A stretch of 64,000 nucleotides of DNA from Dyadobacter sp. Leaf189 (GTDB lineage: Bacteria > Bacteroidota > Bacteroidia > Cytophagales > Spirosomataceae), in contig NZ_LMPS01000001.1 of assembly GCF_001424405.1 (NCBI RefSeq), forward strand, positions 1,361,999 to 1,425,998. Direction: 5' to 3'. Numbering within the stretch: position 1 is the first letter of the stretch; every line of letters begins with the position of its first letter. Positions 18,181-27,997 of the stretch are shown here, piece by piece. The notes beneath the pieces were generated by a model. That model ran no database searches. It was not told the origin of the DNA and worked only from the letters and a program-made list of their open reading frames with translations. The position numbers were made by a program, and so were the translations under genes.

Positions 18181-21100
18181 ATGAAAAGAATTTACAAGAA
18201 CTCCCGCTGGAGTGTCTTATTCTCCTTCATGCTCAGTTTCGCGGCGCTCGTCGCAGTTGCTCAGGATCGAAAAATTACAGGAAAGGTTACTGACGTGGCA
18301 GGAACGGGAATTCCGGGCGCGACAGTAGTAGTGAAAGGAACGCAAAGCGGTACCAACACCAATGCAGATGGTGAGTTTTCACTGACTGTCAATTCTCCTG
18401 ACGCTACGCTCATTGTAAGTTTTGTGGGTTACAAAACCCAGGAAGTGGTGGTTGGGAATCAGAGTTCATTGTCTATCAGAATGGACGACGATGTATCTGC
18501 GCTTGAAGAGGTGATTGTTACCGGTTACACCGTCGACAGCCGCCGCGAGACAACTGGTGCGGTATCGACAGTAAAGTCAAAAGACTTGACGGCTACGCCA
18601 TCGGGTAACGTTGAGCAGCAGCTGCAGGGACGTGTTGCCGGGGTAACAGTAATTACAAACGGCCAGCCGGGAACTACAAGCCAGATCCGCGTGCGTGGTT
18701 TTGGTGCATTCGGTGGTAACGAACCACTGTATGTGGTGGACGGGGTACCTACAAATTCAACTGACTTCCTTAACCCAGATGACATTGAATCAACTACGGT
18801 ATTGAAAGATGCGGCGGCGGCTTCCATTTACGGAGCACGTGCAGCGAACGGTGTAATCGTTTACACAACCAAAAAAGGTACCAAGAAAGCTAAAAAGCTC
18901 TCTATCACTTACGATGGTCTGTTTGGTTTTACAACACCAGGAAAAGGCCAGCCGATGCTGAACCCGCAGGAACAGGCTGACTGGACCTGGCAGGCGATCA
19001 GAAACGATGCATTTCAGGGTGACTCGCTGCCAAAATTCAACAGCGTGGCACAAGGCCAGTATGGAACAGGCGATACCCCGGTTTTACCGGATTATATTAA
19101 CGTAGGCGGAGCTACCGGCGTGAGAGGTACATTGGACCTGGAAGCAGAGCGTAAGAAATACAACATTAATCCTGCTGCCGGTACGATCTATCAGGTAGTT
19201 CGTGCAAACAAGCAGGGTACTGACTGGTATGATGCGGTTACAAGAAATGCGCCATTGCAGCGTCACACCCTGGGTTTCTCAGGCGGCGGTGAGAATAGCC
19301 GTGTTTATGCAGGTTTCAGTGCGCAGGATCAAAAAGGTATTCTGCTCAATAACAGCTTCAAACGCTACGCATTCCGCATTAACACTGAATTTGATGTGTT
19401 GAAAAATGTTCGGATCGGGCAGAATGCACAGTTTACTTATCTGCAGGTACTTGGTCTTGGTGGAGGAAATGGTGGTCAGGGTGTTGCGGCTGATGAAAAT
19501 GACATTCTTTCAGCTTTCCGTATGCCTTCCATTATCCCTGTCTATGATGAGTTCGGTGGATATGCCGGTACAGCTGCCAAAGGATTTAACAACCCTAGAA
19601 ACCCGGTTGCCGCACGTGATGGTTTGAAAGACAACAATGCATTTGCAGGAAATGGCTTCGGTAACTTCTATGCAGAGGTTGACATTATCCAGGGACTTAC
19701 ATTCAGATCCAGCATTGGTGCTCAGTACAGCAATTATGCCAACCGCGGATTTAACAGGTTGCAGTACGAGAACTCGGAAAATAACTCTGCATTCGGTTAC
19801 AATGAAGGATCCGGCCACCGTTTTGCGTGGACATTTACCAATACCCTGAACTTCAAAAAGCAATTCGGACTACATAACCTGGATTTGTTGCTTGGTCAGG
19901 AAGCATTGAACAGCGGCGCAGGTAAAAACCAGAACTCTTCCGGCTTGAACCCATTCTCTACGGACATCAACTACATTAATATGAACAATGTAGGTTCGCG
20001 GATCGTAGGAAGTGACTTTTACAAAGGCGTAAACTTCTATTCATTGTTCGCCAGAGCTAACTACACTTTCAATGACAAGTATATCGTAACAGGAGTTGTG
20101 CGTCGCGATGGTTCTTCACGCTTCGGATCTAACAACCGTTACGGGGTATTCCCTGCATTCTCTGCAGCATGGAGACTTTCTTCCGAGAACTTCATGAAGG
20201 GAATTCCATTTATTACAGAACTTAAAGTTAGAGGTGGTTATGGTTTGATGGGTAACTCTAACAACGTAGACCCTAACAACCAGTACAGCTTGTACGGTGC
20301 AAGCCTGGGCCAATCTTCTTACGATTTAAATGGTACCAATTCCAGCGCATTGGAAGGTTACTACCGTACACGTATCGGAAACCGGGATGCGAAATGGGAA
20401 ACCAGTATCACCAAGAACATCGGTATCGACGGAACATTCCTGAAAGGCAAACTGGACATTATCGTGGATTTCTGGCAAAAAGATACCAAAGACCTGTTGT
20501 TCCAGGTTCCGGTAACTGCAACTGCCGGATACGACGCAGCTGTTCCTTCGGTTAACGTAGGTAAAATGTCTAACAAAGGGATTGACTTGCAGGTGATTAC
20601 CCGCGGCCGCATTACCAATGATCTGGGCTACGAGTTCAACTTTACTGCCGGTGTTTTGAAAAACAACATCGAATCACTTGCTCCTGGAATCGAATATTTG
20701 ACTGTTAACCCTGATTTTCGTGGAATTAAGCCGATCAGAAATCAGATTGGTTACTCCATATCTTCATTCTACGGTTACAAAGTGGTAGGCTTGTTTAAAG
20801 ACGATGCAGAGGTGGATGCAGCTGCTACTCAGGAAGGAGCAGCCCCAGGCCGCTTCCGTTATGAGGATATCAATGGCGACGGTGCGATCACAACTGACGA
20901 CCGTGCTTACCTCGGCAGCCCGGTTCCAAAATTCACAGGTGGTGTCAATCTGAAGTTTACTTTCAAAGGTTTCGATGTTGAGACTTATCTGTATACCTCG
21001 ATCGGTAACAAGATCTTCAACGTTTCAAAATGGTTTACAGACTTCTATCCTTCATTTACCGGTGCTGCTGTAAGTGCCCGCGTGAAAGATTCATGGTTGC

Positions 21101-21429
21101 CTAACCATACAAACACTGAAACGCCGATCTTCGAAAGCACTTCCAACTTCAGTACCAACACACAGTCCAACTCATTCTATGTGGAAGACGGAAGTTTCTT
21201 CAGAATGCAAAACCTGACATTGGGCTACACGCTGCCAGGAAACCTGCTGAGCAAGATCCGCATGCAGAAGGTGAGAATATTCGCTTCTACCAACAACCTG
21301 TTTACCGTAACCAAATACAAAGGTCTGGATCCAGGTGTGGGCGGAAGTGCAGATACCAACTTCGGTATCGACCTGGGTAACTATCCTATTACAAGAAGCT
21401 ACACAGTTGGGATCAATCTTGGTTTTTAA
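18181..21429 (+). CDS. SusC/RagA-type TonB-dependent transporter (pair 2)
   Basis: A 1082-residue protein. Signal peptide to about residue 28 (LVAVAQ), carboxypeptidase-regulatory-like domain (RKITGKVTDVAGTG, GEFSLTV), TonB-box-like EEVIVTGY, plug (GRVAGVTVITNGQ, PLYVVDGVPT, NPDDIESTTVLKDAAAA, SIYGARAANGVIVYTTKKG) and a long barrel ending TRSYTVGINLGF. It is the first gene of a SusC-SusD-FG-GAP cassette. The upstream 230 bp is very AT-rich; TTG at 18038-18040 and TATCTTTT at 18063-18070 form a possible promoter with a long 22-bp spacer and a leader of about 105 nt. Confidence 0.95.
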   Translation: MKRIYKNSRWSVLFSFMLSFAALVAVAQDRKITGKVTDVAGTGIPGATVVVKGTQSGTNTNADGEFSLTVNSPDATLIVSFVGYKTQEVVVGNQSSLSIRMDDDVSALEEVIVTGYTVDSRRETTGAVSTVKSKDLTATPSGNVEQQLQGRVAGVTVITNGQPGTTSQIRVRGFGAFGGNEPLYVVDGVPTNSTDFLNPDDIESTTVLKDAAAASIYGARAANGVIVYTTKKGTKKAKKLSITYDGLFGFTTPGKGQPMLNPQEQADWTWQAIRNDAFQGDSLPKFNSVAQGQYGTGDTPVLPDYINVGGATGVRGTLDLEAERKKYNINPAAGTIYQVVRANKQGTDWYDAVTRNAPLQRHTLGFSGGGENSRVYAGFSAQDQKGILLNNSFKRYAFRINTEFDVLKNVRIGQNAQFTYLQVLGLGGGNGGQGVAADENDILSAFRMPSIIPVYDEFGGYAGTAAKGFNNPRNPVAARDGLKDNNAFAGNGFGNFYAEVDIIQGLTFRSSIGAQYSNYANRGFNRLQYENSENNSAFGYNEGSGHRFAWTFTNTLNFKKQFGLHNLDLLLGQEALNSGAGKNQNSSGLNPFSTDINYINMNNVGSRIVGSDFYKGVNFYSLFARANYTFNDKYIVTGVVRRDGSSRFGSNNRYGVFPAFSAAWRLSSENFMKGIPFITELKVRGGYGLMGNSNNVDPNNQYSLYGASLGQSSYDLNGTNSSALEGYYRTRIGNRDAKWETSITKNIGIDGTFLKGKLDIIVDFWQKDTKDLLFQVPVTATAGYDAAVPSVNVGKMSNKGIDLQVITRGRITNDLGYEFNFTAGVLKNNIESLAPGIEYLTVNPDFRGIKPIRNQIGYSISSFYGYKVVGLFKDDAEVDAAATQEGAAPGRFRYEDINGDGAITTDDRAYLGSPVPKFTGGVNLKFTFKGFDVETYLYTSIGNKIFNVSKWFTDFYPSFTGAAVSARVKDSWLPNHTNTETPIFESTSNFSTNTQSNSFYVEDGSFFRMQNLTLGYTLPGNLLSKIRMQKVRIFASTNNLFTVTKYKGLDPGVGGSADTNFGIDLGNYPITRSYTVGINLGF

Positions 21430-21485
21430 TAAAGGCAAAATCTGGTTGATAACAGTTTAGAACATCGATTAAAATTTCTAAGAAA

Positions 21486-23228
21486 ATGGAAAAAATAATA
21501 TCAAAGAGTGGCCTTCTGGTTTTAATCACGCTAATGCTGATCGGCTACTCGTGTAAGGAAAGCTTTTTGGAAATACCGGCAACCGGCCAGCTTGATGAGG
21601 GCCAGCTTTCTACCAAAAAAGGGATAGAAGGTGTGCTGGTTTCTGTTTACGGACAATTGAACGGCCGTGCAAACAGGATGGCGAGCGCGAGTAACTGGGT
21701 TTGGGGAAGTATCCGTGGTGGCGATGCCAACAAAGGAACTGACCCGGGTGATTTCAGTGATATCAACCCGATCCAGCGTTTCGAATATCTGTCCACGCAA
21801 GGTGTAATTGTTGATAAATGGAAAGGTAATTACGAAGGAGTAGCGCGTGCTAACCTGGTGATGCGACTGCTGGGTACCAATCCCGCAGACGTAACTGACG
21901 AAGACAAGAAGAGAATTGGCGGAGAAGCGAGATTCCTGCGCGCCCACTACTACTTCGAGCTGAAAAGAGGTTTTAACAACACACCTTATGTAGACGAAAC
22001 AGTAGATTACGGTACAGGTATCGAGAAAGTCCCCAATACAGCCGATTTGTATCCAAAGATTGAGGCTGACTTGAAATTTGCTTACGAAAACCTGCCTGAA
22101 ACGCAGACAGCTGCCGGCCGGATCAACAAATGGGGTGCGGCTGCTTACCTTGCGAAAGTGTATATGTACCAGAAGAAGTTTGCAGACGCAAAAACTTTGT
22201 ACGACCTGATTATCGCTAACGGAAAAACCACAAACGGTAAGAAGTACGCGCTGGTACCACGCTTTCAAGATGCATTCAAGGCTGCAAACGACAATAACTC
22301 AGAGTCGGTATTCGCAATTCAGGCGGCAGCAAACACAGGTAGTGTAAACAACGCAAACCCTGATTTTGACCTTAACTGGCCTTACAACACAGGTCCAAAC
22401 GGTCCTGGTAACTGCTGCGGGTTTTTCTCGCCAAGCTTTGAGCTGGTTAACTCTTTCCGTACCAACGCAAGCGGTCTTCCATTGCTGGATGGATCTTACA
22501 ACGTAGGTGCGAATGAAGTGAAATCGGATATGGGCTTGAAAAGTAATGCAGCATTCACGCCGGATGCTGGCCCGCTTGATCCACGTTTAGACCACTCAGT
22601 TGGTCGCCGCGGAATTCCTTACCTCGACTGGATCAATCACCCGGGAGCTGACTGGATCCGTAACCAGGCAAACGCAGGACCTTATTCACCTAAAAAGTAT
22701 GCTTATTACAAATCGGACGTAGGTTCACTGCAGGATAACAGCTCCTGGACGCCGGGTTATACAGCTATCAACGTGAATATCATTCGTTTTGCAGATGTAC
22801 TTTTAATGGCTGCGGAAGCTGAAATCGAAGTTGGTTCACTTGAAAAAGCACGTGAATACACCAACATGGTGCGCGAAAGAGCTTCGCTTCCTTCAAGCTT
22901 TGTTAAAACCAAAGAAGGTGCGAATGCGGCAAACTATGTAATCGGTCTGTACAAAACGCCGTGGGCATCCAAAGATGAAGCGCGCAAGGCAGTTCGCTTT
23001 GAACGCAAACTTGAATTGTCAGGTGAAGGTCACCGCTTCTACGACCTGGTTCGCTGGGGAACAGCTGCTACCGAAATCAATGCTTACCTGACTTACGAAA
23101 GCAAAAAGCTGAGCGGTGCATTGGGTGGAGCGAAATTTACGCCTAACAAGAATGAGTATCTTCCGGTACCACAAGAGCAGATTGACCTTGTAGGAAAAGA
23201 CGTACTTGTCCAGAATCCAGGCTACTAA
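21486..23228 (+). CDS. SusD/RagB-like outer-membrane lipoprotein (pair 2)
   Basis: A 580-residue protein with a lipoprotein signal (lipobox IGYSC near residue 23, followed by KESFLEIPATGQ). Features typical of RagB/SusD: RRIGG-like helix EDKKRIGGEARFLRAHYYFELKRGF, WGAAAYLAKVYMYQKKFADAK (TPR helices), INVNIIRFADVLLMAAEAEIE, and the C-terminal RKAVRFERKLELSGEGHRFYDLVRWG. It belongs to the main RagB/SusD subfamily, whereas the other three SusD proteins in this window look like the SusD_2 type. It follows its SusC by 56 bp and ends before a perfect terminator. Confidence 0.94.
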   Translation: MEKIISKSGLLVLITLMLIGYSCKESFLEIPATGQLDEGQLSTKKGIEGVLVSVYGQLNGRANRMASASNWVWGSIRGGDANKGTDPGDFSDINPIQRFEYLSTQGVIVDKWKGNYEGVARANLVMRLLGTNPADVTDEDKKRIGGEARFLRAHYYFELKRGFNNTPYVDETVDYGTGIEKVPNTADLYPKIEADLKFAYENLPETQTAAGRINKWGAAAYLAKVYMYQKKFADAKTLYDLIIANGKTTNGKKYALVPRFQDAFKAANDNNSESVFAIQAAANTGSVNNANPDFDLNWPYNTGPNGPGNCCGFFSPSFELVNSFRTNASGLPLLDGSYNVGANEVKSDMGLKSNAAFTPDAGPLDPRLDHSVGRRGIPYLDWINHPGADWIRNQANAGPYSPKKYAYYKSDVGSLQDNSSWTPGYTAINVNIIRFADVLLMAAEAEIEVGSLEKAREYTNMVRERASLPSSFVKTKEGANAANYVIGLYKTPWASKDEARKAVRFERKLELSGEGHRFYDLVRWGTAATEINAYLTYESKKLSGALGGAKFTPNKNEYLPVPQEQIDLVGKDVLVQNPGY

Positions 23229-23248
23229 CAGTTTTTAACAAACAAACA

Positions 23249-23284
23249 AAAGGAGATGGTATTCATTTGCCATCTCCTTTATTA
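23249..23284 (+). terminator. Terminator between SusD 2 and the FG-GAP/ASPIC gene
   Basis: A perfect 11-bp stem, AAAGGAGATGG (23249-23259) with CCATCTCCTTT (23270-23280), then ATTAATTT. The following FG-GAP gene is therefore either transcribed separately or by read-through. Confidence 0.85.
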
Positions 23285-23324
23285 ATTTAGGACAATCCTT
23301 CTTCATTTTACCACATTGAAATTA

Positions 23325-26300
23325 ATGACGGCAAAGTATTCCATCCTGTCTGTTTTATTAGCTGTGTTCCTGATATCCTGCAAAAAGGATCTTAAAACGT
23401 TTACCGAACTGGACACTGACGAAACAGGGATTAACTTTTCGAACCGGATCACGGAAAACGATACCATGAACATCCTCGCATTTGAGTATGTGTACAATGG
23501 CGGCGGCGTTGCACTCGGGGATTTTAACAATGACAGCCTGCCGGATGTTTATTTCACAGGGAACACCGCGCAAAACAAGCTTTATCTGAATAAAGGGGAT
23601 TTCAAGTTTGAAGATGTAACGGAAAAGGCCGGAGTAGCGCCAAAGAATAAATGGTCTACCGGGGTAGCGCTCATTGATATCAATAATGATAACCTGCTCG
23701 ATATTTACGTTTGTGCATCGGTTCGCGATGTGCCAAGCGAGCGTGAAAATATGCTTTACGTCAACCAGGGGCTTGATGCGAACAGGGTGCCTGTTTTCAA
23801 GGAAATGGGCAAAGAATATGGAATTGCTGACACTACACACACGACCAATGCAGCCTTTTTCGACTATGATAACGACGGAGACCTGGATCTTTTTCTGGTC
23901 GTTAATGAGATGGACGACAACAACTTTCCGAACAGATACCACAAGAAAATCGCCGATGGATCTTCGCGGAGAACGGACAGACTTTACAGGAATGACTGGA
24001 ATGCGGAATTGAAGCATCCGGTTTTTACAAACGTTTCAAAGGAAGCGGGCATTCTTATCGAAGGGTATGGTTTGGGGGTGAATGTAACAGATGTTAATCA
24101 GGACGGGTGGAAAGATATATACGTGACCAACGATTACCTGACGAATGATTTGCTGTATATCAACAATGGTAACGGGACTTTTACGGACAAAGCAGGTTCT
24201 TATTTCAAGCATACCTCGCATTCGGCGATGGGAAATGATGTGGCGGATATCAATAATGACGGGCTGGTAGATGTGATTGCGGTGGATATGATGCCTGCTA
24301 CAAACAAGCGCAAAAAGATGATGACGCCAGCGAACAGCTACGTCACTTACCAGAATAATGAGCTTTTCGGATACCAGTACCAGGTTGCCCGGAATACATT
24401 GCAGCTGAACCTCGGTGCAGCCGGTAACAGTAAGGATCCCGTTTTTAGTGAAGTGGGCTTGCTGAGCGGGATTGCTGAAACCGATTGGAGCTGGGCACCG
24501 ATGGTTACCGATTTTGACAATGACGGATTGCGGGATATGATCATTACCAATGGATTTCCGCGTGATATCACTGATCTGGACTTTATTGCTTACCGGAATG
24601 AGGTGTCGAGCATTATGGAGCCTAAGATGATGCTGGACTATGTGCCGGCAGTCAAGCTCAAAAACTTTGCATTCAAAAACACGGGTAACCTTGCATTCAA
24701 AGACGTGACCGGCGACTGGGGAATAGAAAACTCGGGTTTTTCGAATGGAGCGGCTTACGCAGATCTGGACAATGACGGCGACCTCGACTATGTAGTTAAC
24801 AATATCAACGATTCGGCTTCTGTGTTCAGGAATAACAGTATCCAGATTAAACCGACAGAAAGCAACTTTTTGCGGATAGGTTTTAAGGGGGAGCGGTATA
24901 ACCAGAAAGGAATAGGGGCGGTTGTGGAGATCACCTATGCAAACGGACAAAAACAGATCGCTGAAAATTCACCTTATCGCGGCTACCTCTCAACTGTTGA
25001 GCCCATTGTGCATTTTGGTTTAGGGAAAATACAAAAGGTAGATCGTCTTAAAGTAACCTGGCCAGGAGGTAAATCCCAGGTTTTTCAAAATATAAAGGCA
25101 AACCAGGTTTTTGTCGTAAGCGAGAAAAATGCAGTGCAAGGAAACAATCCTGACGCCGGAAAAGAAGCTGTAACGCCACTCTTTACCGACATAACCAATG
25201 TGCTGAATGTGCCTTATGTGCACGAAGAAACAGATATTATTGATTTCAATGTGCAAAAGCTGCTGCCGCATAAAATGTCGCAATTCGGGCCTTCGATGGC
25301 GGCGGGAGATGTAAATGGCGACAGGCTTGATGATATTTTCGTAGGCGGTGCCATGCAGCACAAAGGGCGCTTTTTGATCCAGCAAGCAGGCGGTCGCTTC
25401 AAGGTCTCAGACCTGCTGCCTGGTGCGGACGGTTTGGAGAAAGATACCGAGGATATGGGCGTGCTGCTTTTTGATGCCGATGGAGACCGCGACCTCGACC
25501 TTTTCGTCGTAAGCGGCAGCTATGAGATCAACCGGGATTCGCCGGGATTGAGAAGTATACTTTACCTGAACGACGGCAAAGGCAAATTCAGCATCGACAC
25601 TGCGGCACTACCTAATCTGCTGGTTAATGGTTCCTGCGTGAAGGCGGTTGATTTTGATAAAGACGGTGACCTTGACTTGTTTGTGGGCGGCCGCGTGGAG
25701 TCGGGAATGTATCCTAAACCGGTTTCCAGCTACATTTTGAGAAATGATACGCAAAAAGGAGCTGTCAGGTTCTCAGATGCGACAAAGTCGGTTGCGCCTG
25801 AGCTGGTGAATATGGGTCTTGTTTGTGACGCATTATGGACCGATTTCGATAACGATGGGTGGATGGACCTGCTCGTCGCGGGAGAATGGATGCCACTTAC
25901 GTTTCTGAAAAATAAAAATGGAAAGCTGAGCAAGATAGAGTCGGGTATTGAAAACAAGAAAGGCTGGTGGGGGAGTTTGGTTGCAGGTGACTTTGATAAC
26001 GACGGTGATATGGATTATATCGGCGGGAATCTGGGTGCGAATACTTTGAGCCGCGCCTCCGACGAGCGGCCGGTTCATGTTTATGCCAAAGATTTTAACA
26101 ACGATGGTTATTTCGACGCCATTCCTACGATTTTCTATAGAGCTGAGGATCAATCCTATAAGGAGTTTCCGTATAATACCAGGGACGACCTCGGTAAGCA
26201 GATTATTCAGGTAAGGCAGCGTTTTCAGGAATACAGCAAGTTTGCGCAGGCTTCGCTTACTGACATTTTGAAGCCGGAAGAAATGAAGGATGCGCTGCAC

Positions 26301-26879
26301 CTGACTGCAAACTGGATGAAGAGCAGCTACATTGAAAACCTGGGCAATGGTAAATTCTCGATACGCGAGCTGCCGCTGCAGGCACAGTTCGCTCCGCTAT
26401 TCGGAATGATAGCCGACGATTTTGATCAGGACGGCAATCTGGATCTGCTGGTTTCGGGAAATGATTATGGTTCGGAGGTTTCAGTTGGCAGGTACGACGC
26501 TTTTTATGGATTGGTTTTAAAAGGCAACGGAAATGGCACATTCCAGCCACTCAGTCACACTGCAAGCGGCTATCTCACCAAAGGCAATGCGAAAGCGACG
26601 GTCAGAGTGCCTACTTCGGGGGGCAACTGGCTGACTGCTACTTCGCAAAACAGGGACTCCATTCGTTTCCATCAATCCACGCTTTCCGCGCGGCTCATAC
26701 CCGTATCCGGTTCCGAAACAACTGCTTTGCTGAAACTGAAAAATGGGAAAAGCAGGAAAGAAGAGCTAAGCTATGGGTCCTCATTCCTTTCGCAGTCAAG
26801 CCACGTACTGGCATTGCCGCCTTATGTTTTAGAAGCAGTTATTGTAGATTCCCGTGGTGCAAAAAGAACTGTCAAATAG
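23325..26879 (+). CDS. FG-GAP/ASPIC-UnbV (CRTAC1-like) lipoprotein of cassette 2
   Basis: A 1184-residue lipoprotein; the ATG at 23325 gives a signal with lipobox FLISC followed by KKD. Residues about 45-520 hold FG-GAP/VCBS repeats with calcium-loop motifs (DFNNDSLPDV, DINNDNLLDI, DVNQDGWKDI, DINNDGLVDV, DFDNDGLRDM, DLDNDGDLDY). An ASPIC/UnbV domain follows (IGAVVEITYANGQKQI, SPYRGYLST, VHFGLGKIQKVD, VTWPGGKSQ). A second set of repeats continues to the C-terminus. This is the CRTAC1-like architecture. A surface beta-propeller partner of the preceding SusCD pair is the natural reading; ligand and any enzymatic role are unknown. Confidence 0.9.
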   Translation: MTAKYSILSVLLAVFLISCKKDLKTFTELDTDETGINFSNRITENDTMNILAFEYVYNGGGVALGDFNNDSLPDVYFTGNTAQNKLYLNKGDFKFEDVTEKAGVAPKNKWSTGVALIDINNDNLLDIYVCASVRDVPSERENMLYVNQGLDANRVPVFKEMGKEYGIADTTHTTNAAFFDYDNDGDLDLFLVVNEMDDNNFPNRYHKKIADGSSRRTDRLYRNDWNAELKHPVFTNVSKEAGILIEGYGLGVNVTDVNQDGWKDIYVTNDYLTNDLLYINNGNGTFTDKAGSYFKHTSHSAMGNDVADINNDGLVDVIAVDMMPATNKRKKMMTPANSYVTYQNNELFGYQYQVARNTLQLNLGAAGNSKDPVFSEVGLLSGIAETDWSWAPMVTDFDNDGLRDMIITNGFPRDITDLDFIAYRNEVSSIMEPKMMLDYVPAVKLKNFAFKNTGNLAFKDVTGDWGIENSGFSNGAAYADLDNDGDLDYVVNNINDSASVFRNNSIQIKPTESNFLRIGFKGERYNQKGIGAVVEITYANGQKQIAENSPYRGYLSTVEPIVHFGLGKIQKVDRLKVTWPGGKSQVFQNIKANQVFVVSEKNAVQGNNPDAGKEAVTPLFTDITNVLNVPYVHEETDIIDFNVQKLLPHKMSQFGPSMAAGDVNGDRLDDIFVGGAMQHKGRFLIQQAGGRFKVSDLLPGADGLEKDTEDMGVLLFDADGDRDLDLFVVSGSYEINRDSPGLRSILYLNDGKGKFSIDTAALPNLLVNGSCVKAVDFDKDGDLDLFVGGRVESGMYPKPVSSYILRNDTQKGAVRFSDATKSVAPELVNMGLVCDALWTDFDNDGWMDLLVAGEWMPLTFLKNKNGKLSKIESGIENKKGWWGSLVAGDFDNDGDMDYIGGNLGANTLSRASDERPVHVYAKDFNNDGYFDAIPTIFYRAEDQSYKEFPYNTRDDLGKQIIQVRQRFQEYSKFAQASLTDILKPEEMKDALHLTANWMKSSYIENLGNGKFSIRELPLQAQFAPLFGMIADDFDQDGNLDLLVSGNDYGSEVSVGRYDAFYGLVLKGNGNGTFQPLSHTASGYLTKGNAKATVRVPTSGGNWLTATSQNRDSIRFHQSTLSARLIPVSGSETTALLKLKNGKSRKEELSYGSSFLSQSSHVLALPPYVLEAVIVDSRGAKRTVK

Positions 26880-26938
26880 CTGGTACCCATTTGGATATCA
26901 GCGTGCTTTCTGGATTGATTAAGTAAGAGCTTTAAACA

Positions 26939-26975
26939 AAAAATCCCCTGATCAACTCGGTCAGGGGATTTTTGC
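26939..26975. terminator. Bidirectional terminator between convergent genes
   Basis: AAAAATCCCCTGA and TCAGGGGATTTTT form a stem of 12 or more bp with a 9-nt loop, with A-run and T-run flanks. It serves the + strand FG-GAP gene and the - strand Hsp20 gene. Confidence 0.88.
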
Positions 26976-26990
26976 ATTCAATGGACCATA

Positions 26991-27392
26991 CTAGCTTACT
27001 TTGATTTCCTGTGCGGGCTTTTCAGAGCCCGGGATAATAGGAAGTGTGAGAAGAAGAATGCCATTTTCATATTCAGCACGAATGTTTTCCGGATCCACTG
27101 TTTCGTCGATCATGAATGTACGTTCAAATGAAGTTTTACTGAATTCGTGCCTTACCCAGTTGCGGTTTTCACGCGCTTCTTCTTTCAGCTGGTAAGAAAT
27201 GCTCAGTTCGTGTCCTTTTAAATTGATCCTGAAATCCTCCTTTAACCGGTCGGGTGCGAAGACGAAAAGTTGATATTCGCCGTCATTTTTCAGGATGTTC
27301 ACCGGCACGCGGTATTCACGGGAGTTGCCGGCAAAGCGGCCGTAATGATCGTGGCGCACTCCAAAGCCACGGTTTCCATATCTATTGCACAT
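26991..27392 (-). CDS. Hsp20/alpha-crystallin small heat-shock protein
   Basis: A 133-residue protein starting MCNRYGNRGFG. The open frame continues upstream, overlapping the previous gene, but the ATG at 27392 follows that gene's stop by 26 bp and gives a normal length. The alpha-crystallin domain covers about residues 40-125 (YRVPVNILKNDGEYQLFVFAP, RTFMIDETVDPENIRAEY), with the conserved ENGILLLTLP near the end. It should be a holdase chaperone. Last of three closely packed genes on the - strand, so its expression is probably tied to the two small envelope proteins upstream. Confidence 0.88.
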   Translation of the reverse strand: MCNRYGNRGFGVRHDHYGRFAGNSREYRVPVNILKNDGEYQLFVFAPDRLKEDFRINLKGHELSISYQLKEEARENRNWVRHEFSKTSFERTFMIDETVDPENIRAEYENGILLLTLPIIPGSEKPAQEIKVS

Positions 27393-27418
27393 AGTTTTTC
27401 TGTTTTGATAAATGGTTA

Positions 27419-27610
27419 TTAATACCTGCGCTCGAACCCCGGGTTCAGGTCGGCTGGTTTCTCGAACTTGTCCCAGTGTCTGTCGCAATGCCGGAATCCG
27501 TGGCCGCGAAAGTGTCTGGGGTGAAATCGTGTTCCTGCCGTCAGGTGGAGGCTTGCAGCTGTAATCAGCGCTACGCTGATCCCCAGCAACATCTTAGTGC
27601 TTCTTCTCAT
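27419..27610 (-). CDS. Small secreted His/Arg-rich protein
   Basis: A 63-residue protein: N-terminal signal or anchor (KMLLGISVALITAASLHLTAG) followed by a His- and Arg-rich segment (RFHPRHFRGHGFRHCDRHWDKF). No family recognised. It starts 2 bp after the stop codon of the upstream membrane protein and precedes Hsp20, so it is embedded in an operon, which supports it being real. The His-rich tail could bind metal, which is inference only. Confidence 0.6.
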   Translation of the reverse strand: MRRSTKMLLGISVALITAASLHLTAGTRFHPRHFRGHGFRHCDRHWDKFEKPADLNPGFERRY

Positions 27611-27612
27611 GG

Positions 27613-27870
27613 TTAAATTTGTTTTGGATAGTTGTTGGACAGATCTCGCAGGCTCTCTTTTCCTTCGTAAATCTCATAATGATCATAAAACTGCGCGGCG
27701 GACCTGCGTCCCCGCCATCTTCCGAAATGTCTCCTGCCCACAGCCAGCCGGAAAATCAGGCCGAAAACCAGAAAGAACAGAAGTGCCTTGAAAATGAGAA
27801 ATGGAATCAGAAACAGCAGAAAGCCGCCCAGGATGCCTGCAAGTATTACTCTAAAAACGGATGTGATCAT
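27613..27870 (-). CDS. Small membrane protein
   Basis: An 85-residue protein. Residues about 5-43 are strongly hydrophobic (one or two membrane helices, FRVILAGILGGFLLFLIPFLIFKALLFF), followed by an Arg-rich stretch (GRRHFGRWRGRRSAAQFYDHYEIYEG). It resembles the small membrane proteins that often accompany ECF sigma loci in Bacteroidota, and shares the hydrophobic-then-basic layout with the 122-residue protein upstream. First gene of the three-gene unit ending in Hsp20. Confidence 0.65.
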   Translation of the reverse strand: MITSVFRVILAGILGGFLLFLIPFLIFKALLFFLVFGLIFRLAVGRRHFGRWRGRRSAAQFYDHYEIYEGKESLRDLSNNYPKQI

Positions 27871-27963
27871 GGCTGAACCAGTTTGATTAAATGTTTGATA
27901 ACAATGCAGTTCAATGCATTTATCAGGCAGACGGGCCAGTCAGGATTTTACTTTAAGTTTTGG

Positions 27964-27996
27964 AAAAAATAAAGCCCGGTCGGCTGACCGGGCTTT
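27964..27996 (-). terminator. Terminator after the sigma-factor unit
   Basis: A perfect 11-bp stem: AAAGCCCGGTC (27971-27981) with GACCGGGCTTT (27986-27996) around a 4-nt loop. On the - strand it is followed by ATTTTTTCC. It separates the sigma-factor pair from the three genes downstream. Confidence 0.85.
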
Positions 27997-27997
27997 G

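Noticed and set aside
21531..22268. 245-codon ORF on the - strand
   Set aside because: Antisense to SusD 2, no homology pattern.
24036..24950. 304-codon ORF on the - strand
   Set aside because: Antisense shadow of the Asp/Asn-rich FG-GAP gene; the repeated GAT/AAT codons read as Ile/Val runs on the other strand.
27393..27488. Longer Hsp20 start
   Set aside because: Would overlap the 63-residue gene, and the added residues lack any fold; the ATG at 27392 has proper spacing.
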